Below are positions 36,477 through 44,138 of a stretch of 64,000 nt of DNA, piece by piece (position 1 is the first letter of the stretch; each line of letters begins with the position of its first letter). Made by a program: the position numbers and the translations under genes. The stretch comes from JAZSMJ01 sp045535815 (GTDB lineage Bacteria > Bacillota > Clostridia > Oscillospirales > CAG-272): contig JAZSMJ010000010.1 of NCBI GenBank assembly GCA_045535815.1, positions 15,704 through 79,703 of the forward strand, read 5' to 3'. The notes below the pieces were generated by a model, which worked only from the letters and a program-made list of their open reading frames with translations, was not told the origin of the DNA and ran no database searches.

Positions 36477-36547
36477 CTTTTTGCTAAATTCACCGTTTAT
36501 AAAACGAACTTTTTGCTAAATACTTTAGGTGAAATATGTGATATATT
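36477..36547 (+). promoter_or_regulatory. Operator repeats and promoter P1 of second sugar-binding gene
   Basis: CTTTTTGCTAAAT (36477-36489) and CGAACTTTTTGCTAAATAC (36505-36523) lie upstream of TATATT (36542-36547). The second copy matches the repeat before the beta-helix/GH95 operon at 17 of 19 positions. The distance from TGCTAAATAC to the -10 is 28 bp in both places. Confidence 0.6.
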
Positions 36548-36595
36548 AAAAATATACAAAGCGTTACTTGCTCTATCGCAATTTTTACAAAGAAA

Positions 36596-36652
36596 CGTGC
36601 AATTTTTTGATATCGTTGTGTGTTGATATATGAAAAAACTGTATGATATAAT
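36596..36652 (+). promoter_or_regulatory. Downstream promoter P2 of second sugar-binding gene with shared motif
   Basis: TTGATA (36623-36628), 18 bp, TATAAT (36647-36652). Upstream, CGTGCAATTTTTTGAT at 36596 starts a 23-bp motif that recurs at 42528, 51 and 50 bp before the respective -10 boxes. Confidence 0.5.
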
Positions 36653-36690
36653 TAAATTATAATAATAAAATTATTATTTTGGAGGGCAAC

Positions 36691-38190
36691 ATGAAAAAAG
36701 TAATATCGATCCTTTTACTTATTACTCTCGTTTCTCTTGCATTGTGTCTTGCAGCGTGCAAGGACGGGACTGACGAAAAGCTTCCGCAAAGCGGTACCGA
36801 ATCAGGAGACGTAGCAGTTGAAAGCGGCGCTGAATCGGAATCGGATGAGGCTGAGCAGGGAACCTATCCCGCACCCAAGCTTCCCGATGAGGATTATACC
36901 AATCAGACCTTTAACGTTCTGGTCCGTCATAACGGCACAGAGGGTTACGACATCTATGCAGACGTCGACTCGGGAGATACTCTCAAGGAAGCAGTTTATC
37001 AAAGAAATATGATGATCGAGGAGAAGTACGGTATCAAGATAACCGAGCTCGGAGCAGATGATGCAAGCATAAGTGATCTGCTTTATAACAGCGTTGCGGG
37101 AAATGAAAAGATCTTTGATATGGTCGATATGAGCTTCCAGCAGAGCTTTACTGCTGCACTTCAGGGCATACTTCTCGACCTTTCGACCGATCTTGAGCAT
37201 CTCGATCTTTCCAATCCTTGGTGGGATCACAGCGCAAACGAGGACTTTACGCTCCTTAACCATCAGTATTTTGCAATCGGTAATGCAAACCTTGATGCAA
37301 TAAGAGGAACGTGGGCTCTCATATACAACAAGAATATAATCAATGACCTCGGATATGAGGAGGACTATATCTATGACCTCGTTCGCAGCGGCGAATGGAC
37401 TCACGACAGCTATTCAAAGCTGATAAAGGGCTTCGCAAGAGACCTTAACAACGACAATATGATGACAGAGGTAGACCAGTACGCCCTTTCCGGAAACGGC
37501 TCGTCACTCTTCGGATTTATGATGAATTCGGGTATTCGTATAATCGAAAAGGATGAAAACGACGAGCTCTATTTCAGCGATTTCAGCGACAGAACAAACG
37601 AAATACTTATGAGCTTAAGTGACATTCTTTCGCACAGAAATACCTTCAACGTTGACAATCTCACTCAGAACACCACAGGCGACGGAAACATATGGACCAA
37701 CACCTTCCTTGAAGGAAGATCGCTCTTCTTCTCGGAAAGCCTCAGAACTATAGAGAATTTCAGAGATATGACCGCCGATTTCGGTATCATTCCCCATCCC
37801 AAGTATTCTGTAGACGACGAATACGGAACGTTTATCCATTGGTATATCGGTCAGGCGTTCGGTGTGCCGATAACGGCGGCAGACCTTACCAAGACTGCTA
37901 TAATGATGGAAGAGATGTCCTATCTCGCTACCGATGAGGTGCTTCCCGTATACTACACGAGAGTTATCGAGGGCAAGTATGCGAGAGACGAGGCGTCTTA
38001 CGAAATGATAACCGAATATATCATGCCCAACCGTATCTACGACGTCGGTATGACCAATACCACAGGAAACTTTATGTTTTCGTTGTACAGTCACTTCTTG
38101 AACGGTACGAATGCGTTTGCATCTACCTACAGAGGAAACACCAGGGTTATGGAGCAGGCTGTTGAAGAACTGAACGAAACCTTCAGATAA
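36691..38190 (+). CDS. Extracellular solute-binding lipoprotein, paralogue 2
   Basis: A 499-residue lipoprotein. Start ATG 36691 follows TTGGAGGG; the in-frame TTG at 36679 overlaps that site. Lipobox LAAC, acidic stalk, then the same domain as the preceding paralogue with blocks such as IYADVDSGDTLKEAVYQRN, IRGTWALIYNKNI and SLFFSESLRTIENFRDM preserved. Divergence is mostly in the stalk and loops, suggesting different ligand preference. Its operator is shared with the beta-helix/GH95 operon, which links it to uptake of that operon's substrate. No importer permease nearby. Confidence 0.85.
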   Translation: MKKVISILLLITLVSLALCLAACKDGTDEKLPQSGTESGDVAVESGAESESDEAEQGTYPAPKLPDEDYTNQTFNVLVRHNGTEGYDIYADVDSGDTLKEAVYQRNMMIEEKYGIKITELGADDASISDLLYNSVAGNEKIFDMVDMSFQQSFTAALQGILLDLSTDLEHLDLSNPWWDHSANEDFTLLNHQYFAIGNANLDAIRGTWALIYNKNIINDLGYEEDYIYDLVRSGEWTHDSYSKLIKGFARDLNNDNMMTEVDQYALSGNGSSLFGFMMNSGIRIIEKDENDELYFSDFSDRTNEILMSLSDILSHRNTFNVDNLTQNTTGDGNIWTNTFLEGRSLFFSESLRTIENFRDMTADFGIIPHPKYSVDDEYGTFIHWYIGQAFGVPITAADLTKTAIMMEEMSYLATDEVLPVYYTRVIEGKYARDEASYEMITEYIMPNRIYDVGMTNTTGNFMFSLYSHFLNGTNAFASTYRGNTRVMEQAVEELNETFR

Positions 38191-38206
38191 AAGCTAATGA
38201 TAAAAA

Positions 38207-38236
38207 ACATCGACCGGACACGGTCGGTGTTTTTTT
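38207..38236 (+). terminator. Terminator after solute-binding gene 2
   Basis: ACATCGACCG, loop GACA, CGGTCGGTGT, T-run. Confidence 0.88.
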
Positions 38237-38243
38237 GTTTAAC

Positions 38244-38264
38244 AAAATGTTCTATGAACATTTT
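38244..38264. promoter_or_regulatory. Perfect palindrome with 9-bp arms
   Basis: AAAATGTTC, TAT, GAACATTTT. A further ATGTTC half-site follows at 38311, 64 bp on. It lies upstream of the 38474 gene, whose -10 TATAAT is at 38358-38363. Confidence 0.45.
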
Positions 38265-38473
38265 TTTTAAATAGCTATTTTAAAACGCAAAACAAGTACA
38301 ATTTAACAATATGTTCTAAACAAGGATGAAATCACTTTATTTTTGATGATTTTGTGGTATAATGGAATAAACTAAGAAGAAAGCTTTGTGCTATTTGTAA
38401 AAATCAAAATAATAATACAATCTGTGATGATTTGTATTTTATTATATATTTTTTTTATGGAGGTTTTAAAAAA

Positions 38474-39274
38474 ATGAAGAAATTTTTTGTTTTAGCTTTG
38501 GTGATTGCTATGCTGGCACTGAACGTCAGCGCAGTTTCCGAGATTGCTCTTACTTTTTCTACTGACACAGTATGTGATGCAGGTATTTTCCCGGACGGAG
38601 CTACATACAACACGGGTATGACGGCAGAAAACTACGGCGATAAGCTCGGCTTCGGTATGGCATCTGCAGGCGAAACATTCGTTTTCCAGAAGCACCCCCT
38701 TGGTGATGTTCAGATTGAAGGATCCGATTATCCCTGGTGCAGATTGATAGAGGGTAAGGCAGAAGATTATAAGCTTGTTTTCGACCTTTATATCGACAAC
38801 GTTTCTAATATCGACGGTGCAGCAAGCTTTACCAAGCTTTTTGCAGGCGATAACGTAAATCAGGCTATAAGCGGGAACTGGTCTGTTACCTTTGAAAATC
38901 TCGTAAGCGGTTGGAATACTATTGAGGTTCCGCTCACGAACGATTATTTCACAGGCGAGCTCAATGTTGCGGATCTTGATTCTTTCTATGTTTCCGCATT
39001 CAACGTAACTTTAACTAATACTGCTGAGATCGTTGCTGCAATTGCAGATGTTAAGCTTGTTTCTGACAATGTTGAAGCAACTGAAGAAACAACGGCTGAA
39101 GAAACAACAGCCGAAGATACAATGTCTGAAGAAACAACGCCCGAAGAAACAACGGCTGAAAAGAAGGAAGAAGCTCCTCAGACAAATGACTCTGTTACAG
39201 TTGCAGTTGTAGTTGCTCTCATTGCTCTCGCAGTAACGAGTGCTATCGTTTTCAAAAAGAGCAGAGCTGTTTAA
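38474..39274 (+). CDS. Secreted tail-anchored protein with sortase-like C-terminus
   Basis: A 266-residue exported protein. Start ATG 38474 follows GGAGG. Signal peptide residues 1-19 (cut after VSA). The body, residues 20-205, is beta-rich and resembles carbohydrate-binding-like jelly-roll domains of the neighbouring proteins (DYKLVFDLYIDN). Then a Thr/Glu stalk of EETTAEE-type repeats, APQTN, a hydrophobic helix and KKSRAV. APQTN plus helix plus basic tail resembles an NPQTN-type sorting signal, though a simple membrane anchor is equally possible. Function unknown; probably surface glycan contact. Confidence 0.75.
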   Translation: MKKFFVLALVIAMLALNVSAVSEIALTFSTDTVCDAGIFPDGATYNTGMTAENYGDKLGFGMASAGETFVFQKHPLGDVQIEGSDYPWCRLIEGKAEDYKLVFDLYIDNVSNIDGAASFTKLFAGDNVNQAISGNWSVTFENLVSGWNTIEVPLTNDYFTGELNVADLDSFYVSAFNVTLTNTAEIVAAIADVKLVSDNVEATEETTAEETTAEDTMSEETTPEETTAEKKEEAPQTNDSVTVAVVVALIALAVTSAIVFKKSRAV

Positions 39275-39308
39275 TAGATAATTGTCTCCATTAAAATAAC
39301 AGTAGCGG

Positions 39309-39357
39309 GCAAAAGGCTTCTTCCAATTTAATAATTGGAAGAAGCCTTTTGCTTTTT
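39309..39357 (+). terminator. Strong terminator after 38474 gene
   Basis: GCAAAAGGCTTCTTCCAATT, loop TAAT, and the complementary arm ending CCTTTTGC, then TTTTT: a 20-bp stem. Confidence 0.92.
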
Positions 39358-39526
39358 ATTATTCTGTTAGAATAATCTTATATATGAATTTTTTGAGAAG
39401 TGTTGCAATTTTGAGATAATATAGTATAATAAATCTAACATTCAAATGATAGAAGCCCCCTTCCGTCATTCAATTCGATTTCAGTGCGTAAGCGATGAAA
39501 ATAAATATTTTTGTGAGGGCAAAAAA

Positions 39527-40873
39527 ATGAAAAAACTTTTTAAGCTTTTAGCAGTATCAATGATGCTGGCTGTATTGTTTACAATGGCATCGTCAGCTTA
39601 TATTCTTATTGAGAACTGCGATACCTATCAGCATGACGACACACCCGAGTGGGCAGGAACGTTTGCAGAGCTCTCAACAGATAATCCCCCCGAAGGCACG
39701 GGATATATCTATGCGCCCTATTCCGGCGGTCTTATGATTCTTGCAAAGGGCTTCAGAGATCCCTTCGATCTCTCAGAGTATACCGACGGTTATTTTATAC
39801 TCGATATCTACGTTGAAGACGTTTCTTCTATCAGCAGCGGATATATCGAAATGTATACCGACAACCAGACAACAGGCTGGAATATCCTTGAATACGTTAC
39901 CGAAAACGGCTGGAATAAGGTTGCCGTTAAAATGTCTGAGGGAACACCTCTTTCAGGCGGTGGATTTGACTGTGCAGAGTTTACTTCTACGAGAATTTTT
40001 GCATATACCAACAATGCAGAAAACGTACTCGCAGTTGATAATCTCGGTATAGGTATGTCCCCTGATAAGATAGACATTGTTATAGATAACTGTGATCTTC
40101 TTGTTGAGGAATCTGACTTTACAGGAAACTCATGGGCTGCAGAGGGCGCTCTTACCGTAGAGGAATTCGGAGAGGATGCTGCAAAAGAGGGCGCAGGAAG
40201 TATTTATGAGATCGATAAGGCTACGGTTATCGTAGGCGTTGAGCTCGAAGAAGCTATAGACCTTACAGCTTTTGATCCCGAGGATACGTATCTTACCTTC
40301 TGGTTCTACATAAGCGATGCTTACGGCACAAATCTTGCAGGTAACGTCGAGCTCGGAAGCACGGGTCTTTCACTTGAGGAATCGAGCCACTGGAGCATGA
40401 CAGAGCTTTCTTATATGCAGGACGGCTGGAACCCCGTTTCACTCCGTATAGCAGACCTTCTTCCCAACCAGGTTGCCGTAGATCTTTCACACGTTGACGC
40501 ATTCAGAATCTATGACTTCGTAGTATCGGGTGAAGAGGTTGAATTCCGTGTTGACCAGCTTGGCTTCGCTTCTTATGCAGAAGCAGTAGAGCTTGGCTTT
40601 ATAGAGTCTGAAGAGGTTACTGAAGAAGTAACCGAGGAGGTAACCGAGGAAGCTACTGAAGAACTTACCGAAGAGGCTACAGCGGAAGTAACCGAAGAGG
40701 TAACTGAGGAAGCAACGGAAGAAGTAACAGAAGAAGCAACAGAAAAAGCTGAAGGCACAGCAGAGCCCGTTACAGAAGAAGACTCTAATATGGGTCTCAT
40801 CATCGGTATAGTTATAGCAGCAGTAGTAGTTGTTATCGTTGTTATAGTTATAGTGGCTAAAAAGAAGAAATAA
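39527..40873 (+). CDS. Secreted tail-anchored protein with two related beta domains and Glu/Thr stalk (paralogue A)
   Basis: A 448-residue exported protein. Start ATG 39527 (MKKLFKLLAV) follows GAGGG; the longer reading has no signal peptide at its front. After the signal peptide come two similar domains, one starting AYILIENCD and one IDIVIDNCD, each about 160 residues with W-rich beta strands, like family-11-type or other carbohydrate-binding jelly rolls. Then a stalk of about 14 repeats of the TEEV/TEEA tetrapeptide type, a C-terminal helix starting NMGLIIGIVIAA and a KKKK tail. No sorting motif precedes the helix. Paralogous to the 42635 gene. Promoter -10 TATAAT at 39425. Confidence 0.8.
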   Translation: MKKLFKLLAVSMMLAVLFTMASSAYILIENCDTYQHDDTPEWAGTFAELSTDNPPEGTGYIYAPYSGGLMILAKGFRDPFDLSEYTDGYFILDIYVEDVSSISSGYIEMYTDNQTTGWNILEYVTENGWNKVAVKMSEGTPLSGGGFDCAEFTSTRIFAYTNNAENVLAVDNLGIGMSPDKIDIVIDNCDLLVEESDFTGNSWAAEGALTVEEFGEDAAKEGAGSIYEIDKATVIVGVELEEAIDLTAFDPEDTYLTFWFYISDAYGTNLAGNVELGSTGLSLEESSHWSMTELSYMQDGWNPVSLRIADLLPNQVAVDLSHVDAFRIYDFVVSGEEVEFRVDQLGFASYAEAVELGFIESEEVTEEVTEEVTEEATEELTEEATAEVTEEVTEEATEEVTEEATEKAEGTAEPVTEEDSNMGLIIGIVIAAVVVVIVVIVIVAKKKK

Positions 40874-40960
40874 GTTCATATTTTTTCCAAAATGATAATC
40901 AGAAAGCGGCAGCACTTTTGTGTGGTCGCTTTTTGCTTGTATATCAAATATTAACTTATG

Positions 40961-40989
40961 TTGACATATATGCGATCATCCTTTATAAT
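40961..40989 (+). promoter_or_regulatory. Promoter of small membrane protein/PstS-like cassette
   Basis: TTGACA (40961-40966), 17 bp, TATAAT (40984-40989), consensus hexamers, 43 bp before the start codon. Confidence 0.85.
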
Positions 40990-41031
40990 ACAATTGTAAG
41001 AATTTAAACTTTCGAGAAAAGGAGTATTTTT

Positions 41032-41280
41032 ATGCTACTATACGTTATAGACGCACTCTTTTATCTTATACCCATAGGAGCAATAGTGTTTTTCTGCGTC
41101 AGTCTGATACGTTTCATTTCCGCACGCCGCAAAAACAAACGAATACCGGGAAGCTACTCTGAAAAACAAATGATGACTCGATTTATATTGATGATCGTAT
41201 CTTCGGTAATCGTAGGAATTATGTTAGTGTCGGCGATTGCTCTCGTGCTTCTTTTGTTTGCTGCTCTGGCATATATGTGA
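41032..41280 (+). CDS. Small two-helix membrane protein
   Basis: An 82-residue protein with hydrophobic segments at about 4-26 and 49-79 and a basic loop (RRKNKR) between them. Start ATG 41032 follows AAAAGGAG. I do not recognise a family. It opens a three-gene cassette with a 46-residue membrane protein 8 bp downstream and a PstS-like binding protein after that. Confidence 0.7.
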   Translation: MLLYVIDALFYLIPIGAIVFFCVSLIRFISARRKNKRIPGSYSEKQMMTRFILMIVSSVIVGIMLVSAIALVLLLFAALAYM

Positions 41281-41288
41281 GGTTCAAT

Positions 41289-41429
41289 ATGAAAGACCGT
41301 GTTTTTGTAAAGCTTCTTTTCATAGTGCTGGCAATATGCGCTGTTGCGACCGTTGCTCATCTTATTTATGTGTTGTACGCATATCAGCATTGCTCCATTA
41401 TATATTTTGTGGGGAAGGAGCTGTGGTGA
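41289..41429 (+). CDS. Very small single-helix membrane protein
   Basis: A 46-residue reading frame beginning MKDRVFVKLL and ending VGKELW, with one hydrophobic helix (about 8-31). The start is 8 bp after the previous stop and the stop is 1 bp before the next gene's GTG, so the three are tightly packed and probably translated together. The ribosome binding site is weak (AGGTTCAAT), and no family is recognised. It may instead be part of a degraded gene. Confidence 0.5.
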   Translation: MKDRVFVKLLFIVLAICAVATVAHLIYVLYAYQHCSIIYFVGKELW

Positions 41430-41430
41430 T

Positions 41431-42420
41431 GTGAGTAAGACTTTAAAGCAGATAACGTCACTTGCCGCTATTATTACCGTGTTTGCGTTGTTTAACGTCT
41501 GTATGTATTTTCTATTAACGGTAAAGCTTTCCAATAATTTCAGTGATACGTCACAGTCAAAAATGATAGATGTTGAACGCTATCTTCCGCATGAAGAGGC
41601 TTCCGATCTTGCAAGTGTAGAATGCTCACTTAAGTTGACGGAGGATCTTCCCGTTTTAGACGGTGCCGCTGCACTCGTTCCGGTATATGCCGCAATAATT
41701 GATAACGTATATCCAAAAGGGTCGGTCACATATGAGGGCGGACAATTTTCAGACGATAACTTTTACGGTGAAAATTTTGCCGAGGACAGCAAGATGCAGT
41801 ATAAAAATACAGTCCGTGGATACCGTGCAATAGTTGACGGCGAAACCGACATTCTTTTTTGCGCTGCTCCGTCTGAAGAACAGAAGCAGTATGCGTCGGA
41901 TAATGACGTGGAGCTTGTATACGTTCCGGTTGGGCTTGAAGCCTTTGTGTTCTTTGTGAATGAAAATAATCCGGTGGATAGTCTTACGGTTGAGCAGGTC
42001 CGTTCAATTTATGCCGGTGAATATACAAACTGGTCTGCGGTCGGCGGAGCTAACCGCACGATAAATCCATTGACTAGACTAAAAGGAAGCGGAAGTCAGT
42101 CTGCGATGGATGCTTTTATGGGGGACCTGACCATCGCCAGAAAATCCCCATTTGCCATAACAGGAGCATCTATCGGCTATTCTTTCCGATATTATATGGA
42201 CGGAATAGTAAAAAACAACTCGGTCAAAATGCTTTCGCTGAACGGGGTTTATCCCGATGCCGAGAATATCCGTAACGGAAGTTATCCTATTGTTGCAAGG
42301 TTTTATGCTATCTACCGAGCAGACAATCCTAATGAAAATATCAAGTTACTGATAGATTGGTTATTGTCAGATGAGGGACAGACTCTGATTGAGGAGAGCG
42401 GTTACATAAGAATAAATTAA
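41431..42420 (+). CDS. Membrane-anchored PstS-like substrate-binding protein
   Basis: A 329-residue protein. GTG 41431 is chosen because GGAAGGAG lies about 10 bp upstream and the following sequence gives a clean N-terminal anchor (residues about 8-30). The earlier ATG at 41344 would lie inside the small upstream gene. The exported part matches the PBP-like phosphate-binding family: LTVEQVRSIYAGEYTNWSAVGG, RLKGSGSQSAMDAFM, and a C-terminal LLSDEGQTLIEESGYIRI. No pstCAB genes adjoin, so it may be a sensor or accessory binding protein. It is ended by a terminator at 42422. Confidence 0.82.
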   Translation: MSKTLKQITSLAAIITVFALFNVCMYFLLTVKLSNNFSDTSQSKMIDVERYLPHEEASDLASVECSLKLTEDLPVLDGAAALVPVYAAIIDNVYPKGSVTYEGGQFSDDNFYGENFAEDSKMQYKNTVRGYRAIVDGETDILFCAAPSEEQKQYASDNDVELVYVPVGLEAFVFFVNENNPVDSLTVEQVRSIYAGEYTNWSAVGGANRTINPLTRLKGSGSQSAMDAFMGDLTIARKSPFAITGASIGYSFRYYMDGIVKNNSVKMLSLNGVYPDAENIRNGSYPIVARFYAIYRADNPNENIKLLIDWLLSDEGQTLIEESGYIRIN

Positions 42421-42421
42421 T

Positions 42422-42456
42422 AAAAAAGCAATTCGGTCAAACGGATCGCTTTTTTG
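42422..42456 (+). terminator. Terminator after PstS-like gene
   Basis: AAAAAAGC-AATTCG / CGGAT-CGCTTTTTT imperfect stem followed by T-run, directly after the stop. Confidence 0.75.
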
Positions 42457-42527
42457 CTAATGAATCATACAAACGAAAAGGAGATAAAATTATTCAAACA
42501 AACGTATGAGCGATATTGATAAATTGA

Positions 42528-42583
42528 CGTGTGATTTTTTGATGTTATTGCACATTTATTTTTGTTATATGATGTGATATAAT
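42528..42583 (+). promoter_or_regulatory. Promoter of 42635 gene with motif shared with 36.6 kb
   Basis: CGTGTGATTTTTTGAT begins a 23-bp motif (42528-42550) matching the one at 36596 at most positions. It lies 50 bp upstream of TATAAT (42578-42583). No good -35 hexamer is present, so an activator may be needed. Confidence 0.5.
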
Positions 42584-42634
42584 GATGCTGTTAACAAATG
42601 AGCTTTGAAATGGCTCAGAAAAGGAGAAAGTAAA

Positions 42635-44062
42635 ATGAAAAAGTTTTTATCTATTGCAGCTTTGGTAATGGCGGCGGTTATGCTGCTTACCGTTACGTCA
42701 TCAGCGTATATTCTGATCGACAGCCTTGACGATGCAAAGCACAATAATGCACGCAGATGGGTAGGTACATACATCGAAGCGTGCGAGGACGATCCTACGG
42801 AGGGTGATGCGTACATTCAGACAAAGACTGTTGGCGGACACTCATTTATCTTTAAGTCTATCCCTGCAGCAGATCTTTCCGAATATACTGACGGATACTA
42901 CATATTTGACTTCTACGTTGAAGACCGTGCGTCTCTTACCGCAGGTGCTATCGACCTTTATACCGGAGAAGCTATCACGACCTTTAATCTTCTTGATTAT
43001 CTCTATCAGGACGGCTGGAATCATATCAGCGCTAAGTTTACAGACGGTACTCCCGTTGTTGACGGCGGCGTTGACTATGCAGAGATCACCTCTATCAGAT
43101 GGTATATCTATACAACAAACAACGATAATATAATCGGTGTTGACAACGTAGGTGTAGGACGTTACGAGGACGAGCGCGAAATAATGATCGAAAGCTGTGA
43201 ATCCGTTGTTGAGGAGTCCGATTTTACCGGTAACTCATGGGGCGGATGGCCTATGCATCTTGATGAAGAGGGCAAGGCTTACTATATAGATGAAGACGAT
43301 AACGGCGATGAAGTAATAGTATATCTTGAGGATCAGACCGATGCTATCAAGGAAGGAACCGGTTGTATCTTCAATATTCAGGACGTTAACTTCTTCTTTG
43401 ACTGTGATTTTGCAGAGCCTGTTGACATAAGCGACGAGGATTGGGACGAATACTACTTTATGTTCTGGCTGTATCTCAGCGATCCTTACGGCACCGGTCT
43501 TAACGGAGCAGTTATTCTTTCCAGTTCGGGAGTCGGTATGGAGGAATCTGTTTCCTGGTCGTTTGCTAATCTTGCAGAAGAGCTCGTTGAGCCCGGTTGG
43601 ATACCGGTCGTCATACCGATGTCAGAGTTCGGACCTAACGGTACAAACTATGATATAGATCCTTCAAACGTTAACTTTATAAGATTTTGGGACTCTATAG
43701 TTGCGGGAGAGGACGTTGAAATGCGTCTTGACCATGTTGCATTCGGTACGTACGAGGATGCAGTTGAATACGGATTTATCGTTGAAGAGGAAGCAACGGA
43801 AGAGGTAACGGAAGAGGTTACCGAAGAAGCAACCGAAGAGATTACCGAAGAAGCTACAGAAGAGGTTACAGCGGAAGTAACCGAAGAGGTAACTGAGGAA
43901 GCTACCGAGGAAGCAACGGAAGAAGCTACGGAAGAAGCTACGGAAGATTTAGTAGCTCCCATAGAAGAAGACTCTAATATGGGTCTCATCATCGGTATAG
44001 CTGTAGCAGCAGTAGTAATTGTTATTGCTATCATCGCTTTCGTTGTTAAAAAGAAGAAATAA
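42635..44062 (+). CDS. Secreted tail-anchored protein with two related beta domains and Glu/Thr stalk (paralogue B)
   Basis: A 475-residue exported protein. Start ATG 42635 follows AAAAGGAG. Same plan as the 39527 product: signal peptide, domain 1 from AYILIDSLDD, domain 2 from EIMIESCE, a stalk of about 17 TEEV/TEEA tetrapeptides, a helix starting NMGLIIGIAVAA and KKKK at the end. Domain 2 carries an acidic insert (YIDEDDNGDEVIVYLED). The polypurine stalk codons GAA/GAG-GAA are repetitive at the DNA level and could change length by slippage. Probably a surface carbohydrate-contact protein; it precedes GH32. Confidence 0.8.
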   Translation: MKKFLSIAALVMAAVMLLTVTSSAYILIDSLDDAKHNNARRWVGTYIEACEDDPTEGDAYIQTKTVGGHSFIFKSIPAADLSEYTDGYYIFDFYVEDRASLTAGAIDLYTGEAITTFNLLDYLYQDGWNHISAKFTDGTPVVDGGVDYAEITSIRWYIYTTNNDNIIGVDNVGVGRYEDEREIMIESCESVVEESDFTGNSWGGWPMHLDEEGKAYYIDEDDNGDEVIVYLEDQTDAIKEGTGCIFNIQDVNFFFDCDFAEPVDISDEDWDEYYFMFWLYLSDPYGTGLNGAVILSSSGVGMEESVSWSFANLAEELVEPGWIPVVIPMSEFGPNGTNYDIDPSNVNFIRFWDSIVAGEDVEMRLDHVAFGTYEDAVEYGFIVEEEATEEVTEEVTEEATEEITEEATEEVTAEVTEEVTEEATEEATEEATEEATEDLVAPIEEDSNMGLIIGIAVAAVVIVIAIIAFVVKKKK

Positions 44063-44089
44063 GTGATTGTCTCCAAAACAATTATCTTG

Positions 44090-44122
44090 CGCAGGTGGCA
44101 AAAAATTGCCATCTGCGTTTTT
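44090..44122 (+). terminator. Terminator between 42635 gene and GH32
   Basis: CGCAGGTGGCAA, loop AAAA, TTGCCATCTGCG, TTTTT. It ends only 17 bp before the GH32 start, so GH32 has no room for its own promoter downstream and must rely on read-through or on a promoter inside the upstream gene. Confidence 0.85.
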
Positions 44123-44138
44123 CATTATAGGAGGTATT

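Noticed and set aside
40573..40803. Ser/Val/Thr repeat frame antisense to the acidic stalk
   Set aside because: It is simply the complement of the GAA/GTA/ACC stalk codons.
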